Source: Vibrio hepatarius (lineage in GTDB: Bacteria; Pseudomonadota; Gammaproteobacteria; Enterobacterales; Vibrionaceae). Taken from it: DNA of 64,000 nt. A program made the position numbers and the translations under genes. Of this stretch, positions 1 through 7,509 are shown one piece after another. Position 1 is the stretch's first letter, and each line of letters begins with the position of its first letter. Under the pieces are notes generated by a model, which worked only from the letters and a program-made list of their open reading frames with translations, did not search any database and was not told the DNA's origin. The stretch spans positions 1 through 64,000 of the forward strand of contig NZ_LHPI01000035.1 in assembly GCF_001274785.1 (NCBI RefSeq), read 5' to 3'.

Positions 1-7
1 GAGGTGC

Positions 8-35
8 ATTCTAGCGAGATATTTTGAAGAGTCAA
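8..35 (-). promoter_or_regulatory. rRNA operon P2-like promoter, reading leftward
   Basis: On the minus strand TTGACT (30-35), a 16-bp spacer and TAGAAT (8-13) are followed by GCACCTC. It lies about 115 bp downstream of the other strong promoter, the tandem P1/P2 arrangement of rrn operons. No coding sequence lies between them or to the window edge. Confidence 0.7.
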
Positions 36-123
36 ACACTTTTTCAAATTTATTTTCTCAAGAAGTTTTCACCTCTCTAACACCGCTGAAGCCTTGTGGC
101 GTCTGCCGTGTCAGTGGATGCGC

Positions 124-190
124 ATTATAGGGAGTTGATTCGATAGCGCAACCCCTTTTTCAAAAAATATTGAAAAAAGTTATCGTTCGT
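124..190 (-). promoter_or_regulatory. rRNA operon P1 promoter with UP-like element, reading leftward
   Basis: On the minus strand a TTGCGC -35 (146-151), a 16-bp spacer and a TATAAT -10 (124-129) are followed by the GC-rich discriminator GCGCATCC. About 40 bp of A/T-tract DNA (152-190) lies directly upstream, as in UP elements. A 16-bp spacer, GC-rich discriminator and UP element are the hallmark of stringently controlled rRNA P1 promoters. The rRNA genes themselves would lie off the left end, so this is inference from promoter structure plus the second promoter downstream. Confidence 0.75.
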
Positions 191-211
191 TGAATTTGTA
201 TTCAAAAGCAC

Positions 212-240
212 AAAAAAAGAGAGCATTTTGCTCTCTTTTT
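212..240 (-). terminator. Rho-independent terminator of the ubiD-fdx-fre operon
   Basis: Minus-strand hairpin AGAGAGC / GCTCTCT with an AAAT loop, followed by seven U. It lies about 20 nt after the fre stop codon. The sequence is nearly symmetrical, so it may also act on the other strand. Confidence 0.85.
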
Positions 241-259
241 ATCCTGATTGGCTGGGCTT

Positions 260-973
260 TTAAATAAAAGCGTAGGCATCTGCAAACATACGGTCGCTGC
301 TAGCACCTTTGTTCTGCGTAAACTGTTCACGCGCAGCGCCTGCCATTTCAAAGCGTCCAGCGATATAGATGTCATATTCCGCCAGAGAGTCAAAGTCTTC
401 GCTCACTGCTTGAAGTACATTACCCACTTTACCTTGCCATTCATCTGCTTTTTGCTCGATAACAGGGATAAAGTGAACATTACCGTTTTGGGCTGCGATT
501 TCGATGAGCTCATCTTTCGCGTATAGCTGGCATTCGTCACGTGCTCCCCAGTATAGGTAGATGTCGTTCTCTTTATTCTGTGCCACGCAGTGATCCAGAA
601 TTGAACGTACGTAGCTGAATCCTGTACCACCAGCAATAAGAAGCAGTGGACGTTCACTCTCTTCTTGAACCCAAGCATCACCATGTGGCGCATCAATCAC
701 GATCTCGCCGTCTTTTTCTAATGCCAGTTTCATTGCTTCGACAACTTCCAGTGCGTAAGCATTGTGCTCTGCTGCACCGATGTGCAGTTCTAACTCACCT
801 TCGTGGCGACATGGGCTGCTCGCAATAGAGAAAGGACGCTTGTCTTTTTCACCCATCACAACCATCAGGTACTGGCCAGCTTTGAAGCTCACTGGCGTTT
901 CAGGGTGAAGAAGAATTTGATAAGTATTACAAGCTAACGGCTTAATAGACTTTACTTTACATTGGATGGTCAT
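260..973 (-). CDS. fre: NAD(P)H-flavin reductase Fre
   Basis: A 237-residue flavin reductase of the ferredoxin-NADP reductase superfamily. It reduces free flavins with NAD(P)H in the cytosol; reduced flavin can supply ribonucleotide reductase activation, iron reduction and luciferase-type enzymes. The N-terminal half is the flavin-binding beta-barrel with RPFSIASSP (the RxxS flavin contact) near residue 46. The C-terminal half is the nucleotide domain with GGTGFSYVRSI near residue 114. The length matches E. coli Fre (233 residues). It is the last gene of ubiD-ferredoxin-fre, 14 nt after the ferredoxin stop, and a strong terminator follows. LuxG is a close paralogue, but no lux genes are nearby. 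Confidence 0.93.
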   Translation of the reverse strand: MTIQCKVKSIKPLACNTYQILLHPETPVSFKAGQYLMVVMGEKDKRPFSIASSPCRHEGELELHIGAAEHNAYALEVVEAMKLALEKDGEIVIDAPHGDAWVQEESERPLLLIAGGTGFSYVRSILDHCVAQNKENDIYLYWGARDECQLYAKDELIEIAAQNGNVHFIPVIEQKADEWQGKVGNVLQAVSEDFDSLAEYDIYIAGRFEMAGAAREQFTQNKGASSDRMFADAYAFI

Positions 974-987
974 GGTGTTCCTCTTAC

Positions 988-1257
988 TTACTCCTCAAAA
1001 GTAAGTACTAAATTACTTTCGGCAAAAGCCTGACAAGCAAAGATCCAACCTTGTTGCTGCTCTTTCTCGGTCAACATTGGTTCAAGGTGGTAACTTACTG
1101 TTCCTTCGATTTTGCGGCACAGGCAAGCTGCGCACGCCCCAACCTGGCAACGGTGCGGAAAGCCAATATTATTGTTGAGCGCGGCTTCCAACACGGTTTG
1201 CCCATCTTGTACTTCAAATTGAATGTTCTGTGGCGACAAGATGACTGTTTTACTCAT
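988..1257 (-). CDS. Plant-type 2Fe-2S ferredoxin
   Basis: An 89-residue ferredoxin. The motif C37-x4-C42-x2-C45 and a distant C75 give the four ligands of a plant-type [2Fe-2S] cluster; C47 is an extra cysteine. It should be a soluble electron carrier. It overlaps the ubiD stop by 4 nt (ATGA) and lies 14 nt before fre, so the three genes are translationally linked. The natural inference is that Fre passes electrons from NAD(P)H to this ferredoxin, making a split version of the fused ferredoxin-reductases seen in oxygenase systems. The final electron acceptor is not visible; a UbiD-linked step in ubiquinone synthesis is only suggested by the operon. Confidence 0.85.
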   Translation of the reverse strand: MSKTVILSPQNIQFEVQDGQTVLEAALNNNIGFPHRCQVGACAACLCRKIEGTVSYHLEPMLTEKEQQQGWIFACQAFAESNLVLTFEE

Positions 1258-3110
1258 GATATTCCCAGCTTACTCCATTTCGCGTCTACCTGCGCGACTA
1301 GCTGCGGATCTTTCTTAATCGGAATACCCCACTCGCGTTGAACTTCACCCGCCAATTTGTTGGTTGCATCCAAACCAAGTTTCGAGCTTCTTCCATCTTT
1401 CGCGGCAATTTGTAGTGTGTCTCTTGCAGGGTCCATTCGTGTGGTCATCGCCCAAATCACATCATTCCAGTCATGCACATTGACGTCTTCATCACAGAGA
1501 ATGACAAACTTAGCATCGGTAAACTGGGCCAAGAATTCCCATATGCCGTTCAATACTTGTTTCGACTGGTGTGCTTGAGTCTTGTGCATAGAGACAATCG
1601 CAAAGCGATCATTACCCGCCGACGCCGGCAGCGCAACGTCGATGATTTCCGGATACTGGGATTTGAGCTCAACTAACTGCGCTTCGCCAACCTTGCTTGC
1701 GGCAAAGTGATTTAGCTCTGGTGCGGTTGCGTTTTCCGCATCCCATTTTATCGTTGCGTCCATCCCCATCTTGGAACCTAGACCAACAACCGGAGAAGCA
1801 AAGTCCAATGAGTCGATTGGTGTGTTCTCGATCATCAAGGTATCGCGTACTGGCTCCATGTTGTCTACCATCGCTTTGACGACATCGTCCCAACTACGTG
1901 CATTGACACTCTCATCGCATACGACAACAAACTTGGTGTACATAAACTGACGCAAGAAAGACCATACTCCTAACATGACTCGCTTAGCATGCCCTGGGTA
2001 TTGTTTCTTCATCGTCACCACTGCCATTCGGTACGAACACCCTTCCGGTGGAAGATAGAAGTCTTCGATCTCTGGGAACTGCTTTTGCAAGATAGGCACG
2101 AATACTTCATTTAGTGCCACACCCAAAACCGCTGGCTCATCAGGTGGACGACCGGTATACGTGCTGTGGTAAATCGGGTCTTTGCGCATGGTGATATGCG
2201 TAATCGTAAACACGTGGTGCTTTTCTTTCTCGTTATAGTACCCCGTGTGGTCACCATACGGCCCTTCGTCAGCAAACTCGTTCGGGTCGATGTAGCCTTC
2301 CATGACAATCTCTGCACTCGCAGGCACTTCTAAATCGTTACTAATGGATTTCACGACTTCAGTTTTACTGCCGCGTAGCAGACCTGCAAACGCATATTCC
2401 GACAAGGTATCCGGTACTGGAGTCACAGCACCAAGAATAGTGGCCGGGTCAGCACCAAATGCCACAGAAACTGGGAATGGTTTACCCGGATTGGTTTCCA
2501 TCCAGTCACGCAGATCGAGGGCACCACCACGGTGAGCCAACCAACGCATGATAATTTTATTCTTACCAATTTTTTGCTGGCGGTAGATACCTAAGTTTTG
2601 GCGCTTCTTATGCGGACCACGAGTTACCGTCAGTCCCCACGTTAATAGAGGAGCGACATCATCCTGCCAGCAGCTCATGACTGGCACTTTATCCAAATCG
2701 ACTTCGTCACCTTGCCAGACGATTTCCTGACACGGCGCTTTACGCAGTCTTTTTGCTGGCATGTTTAAGACTTGCTTAAACACGGGAATTTTTTCCAACG
2801 CATCTTTGAATCCGCGCGGCGGCTCTGGTTCTTTGAGATACGCGAGCAACTTACCCACTTCACGCAATTCTTTCACGTCACTGCGTCCCATACCGATCGC
2901 GACACGCTCTGGTGTACCAAACAAGTTGGTTAACACGGGCATGTCATAACCGATTGGGTTTTCGAATAACAACGCCGGACCACCTGCACGCAGCGCGCGG
3001 TCACTGATTTCCGTCATTTCGTAATGTGGGTCGACGGGATGAGAAATGCGTTTCAACTTACCTTGTTGTTCAAGGTGAGCAATAAAATCGCGTAAATCCT
3101 TAAAACTCAT
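1254..3110 (-). CDS. ubiD: 4-hydroxy-3-polyprenylbenzoate decarboxylase UbiD, with duplicated C-terminal segment
   Basis: UbiD decarboxylates 4-hydroxy-3-polyprenylbenzoate in ubiquinone synthesis, using prenylated FMN made by UbiX. The family core is intact: MRWLAHRGGALDLRDW near residue 189, EGYIDPNEFADEGPYGDHTG near 271, and YHSTYTGRPPDEP near 314. The protein has 618 residues, whereas E. coli UbiD has 497. The extra length is an internal repeat: residues about 344-455 (PEIEDFYLPPEG ... SKMGMDATIKW) are copied at about 486-586 (PEIIDVALPASAG ... SKLGLDATNKL). The second copy keeps the usual C-terminal ending. First gene of ubiD-fdx-fre; start ATG at 3110. Confidence 0.95.
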   Translation of the reverse strand: MSFKDLRDFIAHLEQQGKLKRISHPVDPHYEMTEISDRALRAGGPALLFENPIGYDMPVLTNLFGTPERVAIGMGRSDVKELREVGKLLAYLKEPEPPRGFKDALEKIPVFKQVLNMPAKRLRKAPCQEIVWQGDEVDLDKVPVMSCWQDDVAPLLTWGLTVTRGPHKKRQNLGIYRQQKIGKNKIIMRWLAHRGGALDLRDWMETNPGKPFPVSVAFGADPATILGAVTPVPDTLSEYAFAGLLRGSKTEVVKSISNDLEVPASAEIVMEGYIDPNEFADEGPYGDHTGYYNEKEKHHVFTITHITMRKDPIYHSTYTGRPPDEPAVLGVALNEVFVPILQKQFPEIEDFYLPPEGCSYRMAVVTMKKQYPGHAKRVMLGVWSFLRQFMYTKFVVVCDESVNARSWDDVVKAMVDNMEPVRDTLMIENTPIDSLDFASPVVGLGSKMGMDATIKWDAENATAPELNHFAASKVGEAQLVELKSQYPEIIDVALPASAGNDRFAIVSMHKTQAHQSKQVLNGIWEFLAQFTDAKFVILCDEDVNVHDWNDVIWAMTTRMDPARDTLQIAAKDGRSSKLGLDATNKLAGEVQREWGIPIKKDPQLVAQVDAKWSKLGIS

Positions 3111-3141
3111 AGGCCTTCTGATGGCTGGTTAAACTGCACGC

Positions 3142-3150
3142 AGTATAACA
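3142..3150 (-). promoter_or_regulatory. Extended -10 promoter candidate for ubiD
   Basis: Only about 40 bp separate the ubiD start from the terminator of the upstream gene. On the minus strand TGTTATACT lies there, a -10 box TATACT preceded by the TG of an extended -10. No good -35 is present, and the upstream part lies in the terminator hairpin. It may work as an extended -10 promoter. Confidence 0.35.
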
Positions 3151-3179
3151 AAAAGAGGAATCATTCGACCCCTCTTTTT
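3150..3179 (-). terminator. Terminator after the exported unknown protein gene
   Basis: Inverted repeat AAAAAGAGG ... CCTCTTTTT with U tracts on either strand. On the minus strand it follows the stop codon at 3206 by about 25 nt. It separates that gene from ubiD. Confidence 0.75.
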
Positions 3180-3205
3180 CATGTGGTTATTTCTAAGCTG
3201 TGGCG

Positions 3206-4201
3206 CTATTGCGCGAGTGCATTAGTAATGGCGTTAGTACGGATTTTATTGTTATCGAGCGCCAATTCTCGTAGCCAAGATTGATAGCCCTGACGCGCCA
3301 AAGCGTTGGCTACTATCGAGGCATCGTCCCTTTGCTTCATCTTATCGACAAGAAACGTTTTGATATCGTCGTTCAGTGGCTTAATCCGCGTTAGCTCTTG
3401 CAGCGCTTGTTCTTTCAAACTTGGGTTTTGCGTCGCAAGCATCAGTTGCTCGATCGAAAACGCGTCAGCAACTTTAGCCAGTCTAGAAAGCTCTTGATAA
3501 CTGTTGAAGTCCGCACGCATCAGCCACAGCAGTTTGTAGACATCCGAATCTTCACTGACCTGAGCTAACCTCACCATAACAGCCGAAGAAGGCAACCAAC
3601 TCGTGACCGCTTCTCCAGTTAACTGAGTAGAAAGGTAATCCAGCGCTTTAGGAGAGAGGCTGTCTAACTCGCGAATGAGTAATGACTCACGCATCTGCAC
3701 CATGTAGTCACTGCCACTTAACCATTGCTTGAGGTTTAGCTCCCCTCGCTCGGCTTTGAGGACAAAATCGAGTGTCGATTGATCTTGCTGCCATCGTTTA
3801 AGGAGGCGGCTAGCGATTGCGGGATAATTAAAGGCAGGGACAGAGAATTCATAGCCATCTCCTTTTTCGAGGATCTGATAAGTCGGCACCATTGATTTCT
3901 GACTCTCGACAAACAGCGCCATTTTCGGTGTCAAGATGATGTCCTGCTGTTCAAATTTACTCAAAAGCAGAAAGCGCACCACTTCTTGCTGCGGCAGAGA
4001 GAGTCTCTCGAGCGCAAAGTTAAGCGAGTCAGTATTGTCTTCCACTACATATTGCAGTAGCTCTGCCACTTTATGGTGAATTTGCTCATCCTCAAGCAAA
4101 TGCTCCACCTTGGCAGGTGCCATTTCTGTCGCAGAAACGACAGGAACTCCAATTAGCAAAGAAGCAGACAGGAGAACCGACGACAACATTCCTTGTTGCA
4201 T
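3206..4201 (-). CDS. Exported helical protein of unknown function
   Basis: A 331-residue protein I do not recognise by name. It starts with a likely Sec signal peptide (hydrophobic core SSVLLSASLLIGVPVV, probable cleavage after VSA near residue 24), so it should be periplasmic. The remainder is rich in Leu, Ala and charged residues with short helical units (for example ALQELTRIKPLNDDIKTFL, then ALARQGYQSWLRELAL), resembling HEAT-like repeats; this is inference. An AAGGAGG five bases before the ATG at 4201 fixes the start. It lies alone between rho and ubiD, with terminators on both sides. No catalytic motif is visible. Confidence 0.75.
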   Translation of the reverse strand: MQQGMLSSVLLSASLLIGVPVVSATEMAPAKVEHLLEDEQIHHKVAELLQYVVEDNTDSLNFALERLSLPQQEVVRFLLLSKFEQQDIILTPKMALFVESQKSMVPTYQILEKGDGYEFSVPAFNYPAIASRLLKRWQQDQSTLDFVLKAERGELNLKQWLSGSDYMVQMRESLLIRELDSLSPKALDYLSTQLTGEAVTSWLPSSAVMVRLAQVSEDSDVYKLLWLMRADFNSYQELSRLAKVADAFSIEQLMLATQNPSLKEQALQELTRIKPLNDDIKTFLVDKMKQRDDASIVANALARQGYQSWLRELALDNNKIRTNAITNALAQ

Positions 4202-4258
4202 GTTAACCTCCTTGTAACATTTAAACCATTTTGCTTGCTCTGCCTTTAGAATGCAAAC

Positions 4259-4288
4259 AAAAACGCCCCCGCAATGCGGAGGCGTTTT
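4259..4288 (-). terminator. Terminator of rho
   Basis: Minus-strand hairpin AAAACGCC TCCGC ATT GCGG GGGCGTTTT ending in U residues, about 20 nt past the rho stop. It is symmetrical enough to work in both directions. Confidence 0.8.
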
Positions 4289-4307
4289 CTTAATATTTTG
4301 TCAGATG

Positions 4308-5567
4308 TTACTGACGACGCATCGCGTCAAAGAATTCATCGTTAGTTTTGGTCATTGCCAGCTTATCGATTAAGAATTCCATCGCGTCGATTTCGCCCAT
4401 TGGGTGAACAATCTTACGCAGGATCCACATCTTCTGTAGCTCGTCCGCTTTAGTTAGCAGCTCTTCACGACGAGTACCACTGCGGTTAAAGTCAATCGCA
4501 GGGAAGACACGTTTCTCAGCAATCTTACGGTTCAGGTGCAATTCCATGTTACCTGTACCTTTAAATTCTTCGTAGATAACTTCATCCATCTTCGAACCAG
4601 TATCCACTAGCGCGGTTGCGATGATAGTCAGGCTACCGCCCTCTTCTACATTACGCGCCGCACCGAAGAAACGCTTAGGACGATGTAGAGCGTTCGCGTC
4701 CACACCACCTGTCAGTACTTTACCTGATGAAGGCACTACGGTGTTGTAAGCACGAGCTAGACGAGTAATAGAGTCAAGCAGGATTACTACATCTTTCTTG
4801 TGTTCAACAAGACGTTTCGCTTTCTCAATAACCATCTCTGCGACTTGTACGTGACGAGACGCTGGCTCATCAAACGTAGAAGCGATCACTTCACCTTTAA
4901 CTAGGCGCTGCATTTCCGTAACTTCTTCCGGACGCTCATCAATAAGCAGTACCATCAACTCACACTCTGGGTGGTTGTAAGCGATACTCTGCGCGATGTT
5001 CTGCAGTAGCATTGTTTTACCCGCTTTAGGCGGAGCAACAATCAGACCACGCTGACCTTTACCGATTGGTGAAGCCAAATCCAATACACGTGCCGTAATG
5101 TCTTCAGTCGAGCCATTACCGCGTTCCATCACCATGCGCTCATTTGCGTGTAGCGGCGTTAAGTTCTCAAATAGAATCTTGTTACGCGCGTTGTCAGGCT
5201 TGTCGTGGTTAACTGTATTAACTTTTAGTAGTGCGAAGTAACGTTCACCGTCTTTTGGTGGACGAATTTTACCGGCAATTGAGTCACCAGTACGCAGGTT
5301 AAAACGACGAATCTGACTTGGCGATACATAGATGTCATCTGGACCAGCTAGGTATGAACTGTCAGCACTACGCAGGAAACCAAACCCGTCTTGAAGTATT
5401 TCCAGAACCCCGTCGCCAAAAATATCTTCACCACTTTTAGCATGCGCTTTTAGGATGGCGAAGATGATGTCTTGTTTTCTTAGACGAGCTAGGTTCTCAA
5501 GGCCTAGGCTTTCGCCAAGTTTGACAAGATCAGACACAGGTCTGTTCTTCAGTTCTGTTAGATTCAT
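4308..5567 (-). CDS. rho: Transcription termination factor Rho
   Basis: Rho is the hexameric RNA-dependent ATPase/helicase that ends untranslated transcripts. The 419-residue product is nearly identical to E. coli Rho. The N-terminal RNA-binding domain contains DIFGDGVLEILQDGFGFLRS (residues about 50-69). The P-loop is APPKAGKT near 178-185, followed by LLIDERPEEVTEM and the R-loop region KMDEVIYEEFKGTGNMELHL. An in-frame TTG codon at 5591 would add eight residues. The ATG at 5567 giving MNLTELK matches the family N-terminus and is preferred, although its Shine-Dalgarno is poor. The leader of about 150 nt after the trxA terminator fits known rho autoregulation; no clear rhoL leader peptide was seen. 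Confidence 0.97.
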   Translation of the reverse strand: MNLTELKNRPVSDLVKLGESLGLENLARLRKQDIIFAILKAHAKSGEDIFGDGVLEILQDGFGFLRSADSSYLAGPDDIYVSPSQIRRFNLRTGDSIAGKIRPPKDGERYFALLKVNTVNHDKPDNARNKILFENLTPLHANERMVMERGNGSTEDITARVLDLASPIGKGQRGLIVAPPKAGKTMLLQNIAQSIAYNHPECELMVLLIDERPEEVTEMQRLVKGEVIASTFDEPASRHVQVAEMVIEKAKRLVEHKKDVVILLDSITRLARAYNTVVPSSGKVLTGGVDANALHRPKRFFGAARNVEEGGSLTIIATALVDTGSKMDEVIYEEFKGTGNMELHLNRKIAEKRVFPAIDFNRSGTRREELLTKADELQKMWILRKIVHPMGEIDAMEFLIDKLAMTKTNDEFFDAMRRQ

Positions 5568-5715
5568 GGTGGTGGATACTTGTTTAGTCAAAATAGGATC
5601 TGTTATTTAGTTAGATGGATTTGGTCACAGGATCGACCAAGAAGAGAAACTTGTTTAATTAACGTGCGATAAATTAGCACTAAATACTAGCCTAGTCTAG
5701 ATTTTGTTGGTCTTC

Positions 5716-5750
5716 AAAAACAAAACCGTGCACTCCATAAAATGCACGGT
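5716..5750 (-). terminator. Terminator of trxA
   Basis: Minus-strand hairpin ACCGTGCA ... TGCACGGT followed by TTTGTTTTT, 13 nt beyond the trxA stop. It separates trxA from the rho leader. Confidence 0.85.
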
Positions 5751-5762
5751 CTCATCGAACTA

Positions 5763-6089
5763 TTATAGGTTTGCGTCTAGAAACTCTTTCAGTTGAGTCT
5801 TAGACAGCGCGCCTACTTTAGTCGCTGCTACGCTACCGTCTTTGAATAGAAGTAACGTTGGAATACCACGGATACCAAACTTAGGTGGTGTACCTGCGTT
5901 TTGGTCGATATTTAGTTTACCGATAGTGAGTTTGCCTTCGTACTCTTCCGCGACTTCGTCCAGGATAGGAGCGATCATCTTACAAGGACCACACCACTCT
6001 GCCCAAAAATCAACAAGAACCGGGCCTGCAGCATTGATTACATCGTTTTCAAAACCGTCATCAGTCAGCTGCAAAATCTTATCACTCAT
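5763..6089 (-). CDS. trxA: Thioredoxin 1
   Basis: A 108-residue cytosolic thioredoxin that reduces disulfides in ribonucleotide reductase, PAPS reductase and other proteins; in E. coli it is also the processivity subunit of phage T7 DNA polymerase. The active site WCGPC lies at residues 32-36 in DFWAEWCGPCKMIAP, and the cis-proline motif GIRGIPTLLLF lies near residue 72. The start is ATG at 6089, giving MSDKILQLTDD as in E. coli and preceded by GGAG. An in-frame codon 12 nt upstream is not needed. It is divergent from rhlB across a gap of about 110 bp and is followed by a terminator and then rho, the E. coli order. Confidence 0.97.
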   Translation of the reverse strand: MSDKILQLTDDGFENDVINAAGPVLVDFWAEWCGPCKMIAPILDEVAEEYEGKLTIGKLNIDQNAGTPPKFGIRGIPTLLLFKDGSVAATKVGALSKTQLKEFLDANL

Positions 6090-6200
6090 CTTCCACTCCA
6101 ATGTGTTTTTCAGAACTGGTTGGATGATAACCAGTATTAAGATGCCCTATTGGAATGTATTTACTTTCGTATTGCAAGCTTAAGCTGATATTCTATACCC

Positions 6201-7502
6201 ATGAAAAAGACGCATATCACAGAGCAAAAGTTCGCCGATTTGGGATTACACCCTCAAGTTATCGAAGGTTTGAGTAAAAAAGGGTTCGATTTTTGTACCC
6301 CGATTCAAGCCTTGGCGTTGCCGGTACTGCTCACCGGCCAAGACATTGCAGGTCAAGCTCAGACAGGGACAGGTAAAACCCTGGCTTTCTTGGCTGCTAC
6401 TTTTAACCATCTATTGAATACACCTGAACATGAAGGTCGTAAGCCAACACAACCGCGTGCGATTATCATGGCGCCAACACGTGAACTGGCGATTCAGATC
6501 TACAACGATGCAGCACCGCTGATCGAAAGCACTGGTATCAAAGCAGCGTTAGCTTACGGTGGCGAGAGCTACGACAAGCAACTTGCTAAGCTAGAGCAAG
6601 GCGTGGATATCCTAATCGGTACCACAGGTCGTATCATCGACTTCTACAAGCAGCGCGTGTTCAACCTTAATAACATCCAAGCGGTTGTACTGGATGAAGC
6701 GGACCGCATGTTTGACCTTGGCTTTATTAAGGACATTCGTTTCCTATTCCGCCGTATGCCTGAGCCAAAAGAGCGTTTGAATATGTTGTTTTCTGCGACG
6801 CTGTCTTACCGCGTACAAGAGCTGGCGTTCGAGCACATGCACAATCCTGAGCACGTGGTGGTTGAGCCAGAACAGAAAACGGGTCACCGCATCCAAGAAG
6901 AGCTGTTCTACCCATCAAACGAACACAAAATGGCGCTACTTCAAACTCTCATTGAAGAAGAATGGCCAGACCGTGCGATTATTTTCGCTAACACCAAACA
7001 CAAATGTGACTCGGTTTGGGGACATCTAGCCGCGGATGGTCATCGTGTTGGTCTACTAACGGGTGATGTACCGCAGAAGAAACGTGAGCGCATTCTAGAG
7101 CAATTCACTAAAGGTGAAGTGGACATTCTGGTTGCAACCGACGTTGCAGCGCGTGGTCTACACATTCCACAAGTAACGCACGTATTTAACTACGACTTAC
7201 CGGACGACTGCGAAGATTATGTACACCGTATTGGCCGTACAGGCCGTGCTGGTGCAAGCGGTCATTCAATCAGCTTTGCATGTGAAGATTACGCGATTAA
7301 CCTTCCTGCGATTGAAGAATACATTGAACACACGATCCCTGTTTCTGACTATGACCCAAGCGCGTTGATTGAAGATCTACCAGCTCCAATCCGCATGCGT
7401 TCTAATCGTCCGCAACAGCGTCGTACTAACACGGGTGGTTCACGTTCAAACAACCGCCGTCAAAACACTCGCTCTCGTCCGCGCCAACAAAAGGATTCGT
7501 AA
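6201..7502 (+). CDS. rhlB: DEAD-box RNA helicase RhlB
   Basis: The ATP-dependent RNA helicase of the RNA degradosome, which unwinds structured RNA for RNase E/PNPase. The 433-residue protein carries the Q motif FCTPIQ (near 31), Walker A AQTGTGKT (53-60), PTRELA, DEADR (near 165), SAT in LFSATLS, and ARGLHIPQ plus HRIGRTGRAG in the second RecA-like domain. The C-terminal tail (about 395-433) is rich in Arg, Asn and Gln, a typical RNA-binding or RNase E-binding tail. It is divergent from trxA; gppA starts 7 nt after the stop, the order found in E. coli. Confidence 0.96.
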   Translation: MKKTHITEQKFADLGLHPQVIEGLSKKGFDFCTPIQALALPVLLTGQDIAGQAQTGTGKTLAFLAATFNHLLNTPEHEGRKPTQPRAIIMAPTRELAIQIYNDAAPLIESTGIKAALAYGGESYDKQLAKLEQGVDILIGTTGRIIDFYKQRVFNLNNIQAVVLDEADRMFDLGFIKDIRFLFRRMPEPKERLNMLFSATLSYRVQELAFEHMHNPEHVVVEPEQKTGHRIQEELFYPSNEHKMALLQTLIEEEWPDRAIIFANTKHKCDSVWGHLAADGHRVGLLTGDVPQKKRERILEQFTKGEVDILVATDVAARGLHIPQVTHVFNYDLPDDCEDYVHRIGRTGRAGASGHSISFACEDYAINLPAIEEYIEHTIPVSDYDPSALIEDLPAPIRMRSNRPQQRRTNTGGSRSNNRRQNTRSRPRQQKDS

Positions 7503-7509
7503 GTCGTCT

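Noticed and set aside
5568..5591. Eight-residue N-terminal extension of Rho from a TTG codon
   Set aside because: Rho proteins begin MNLTELK; the extension is not in the family.
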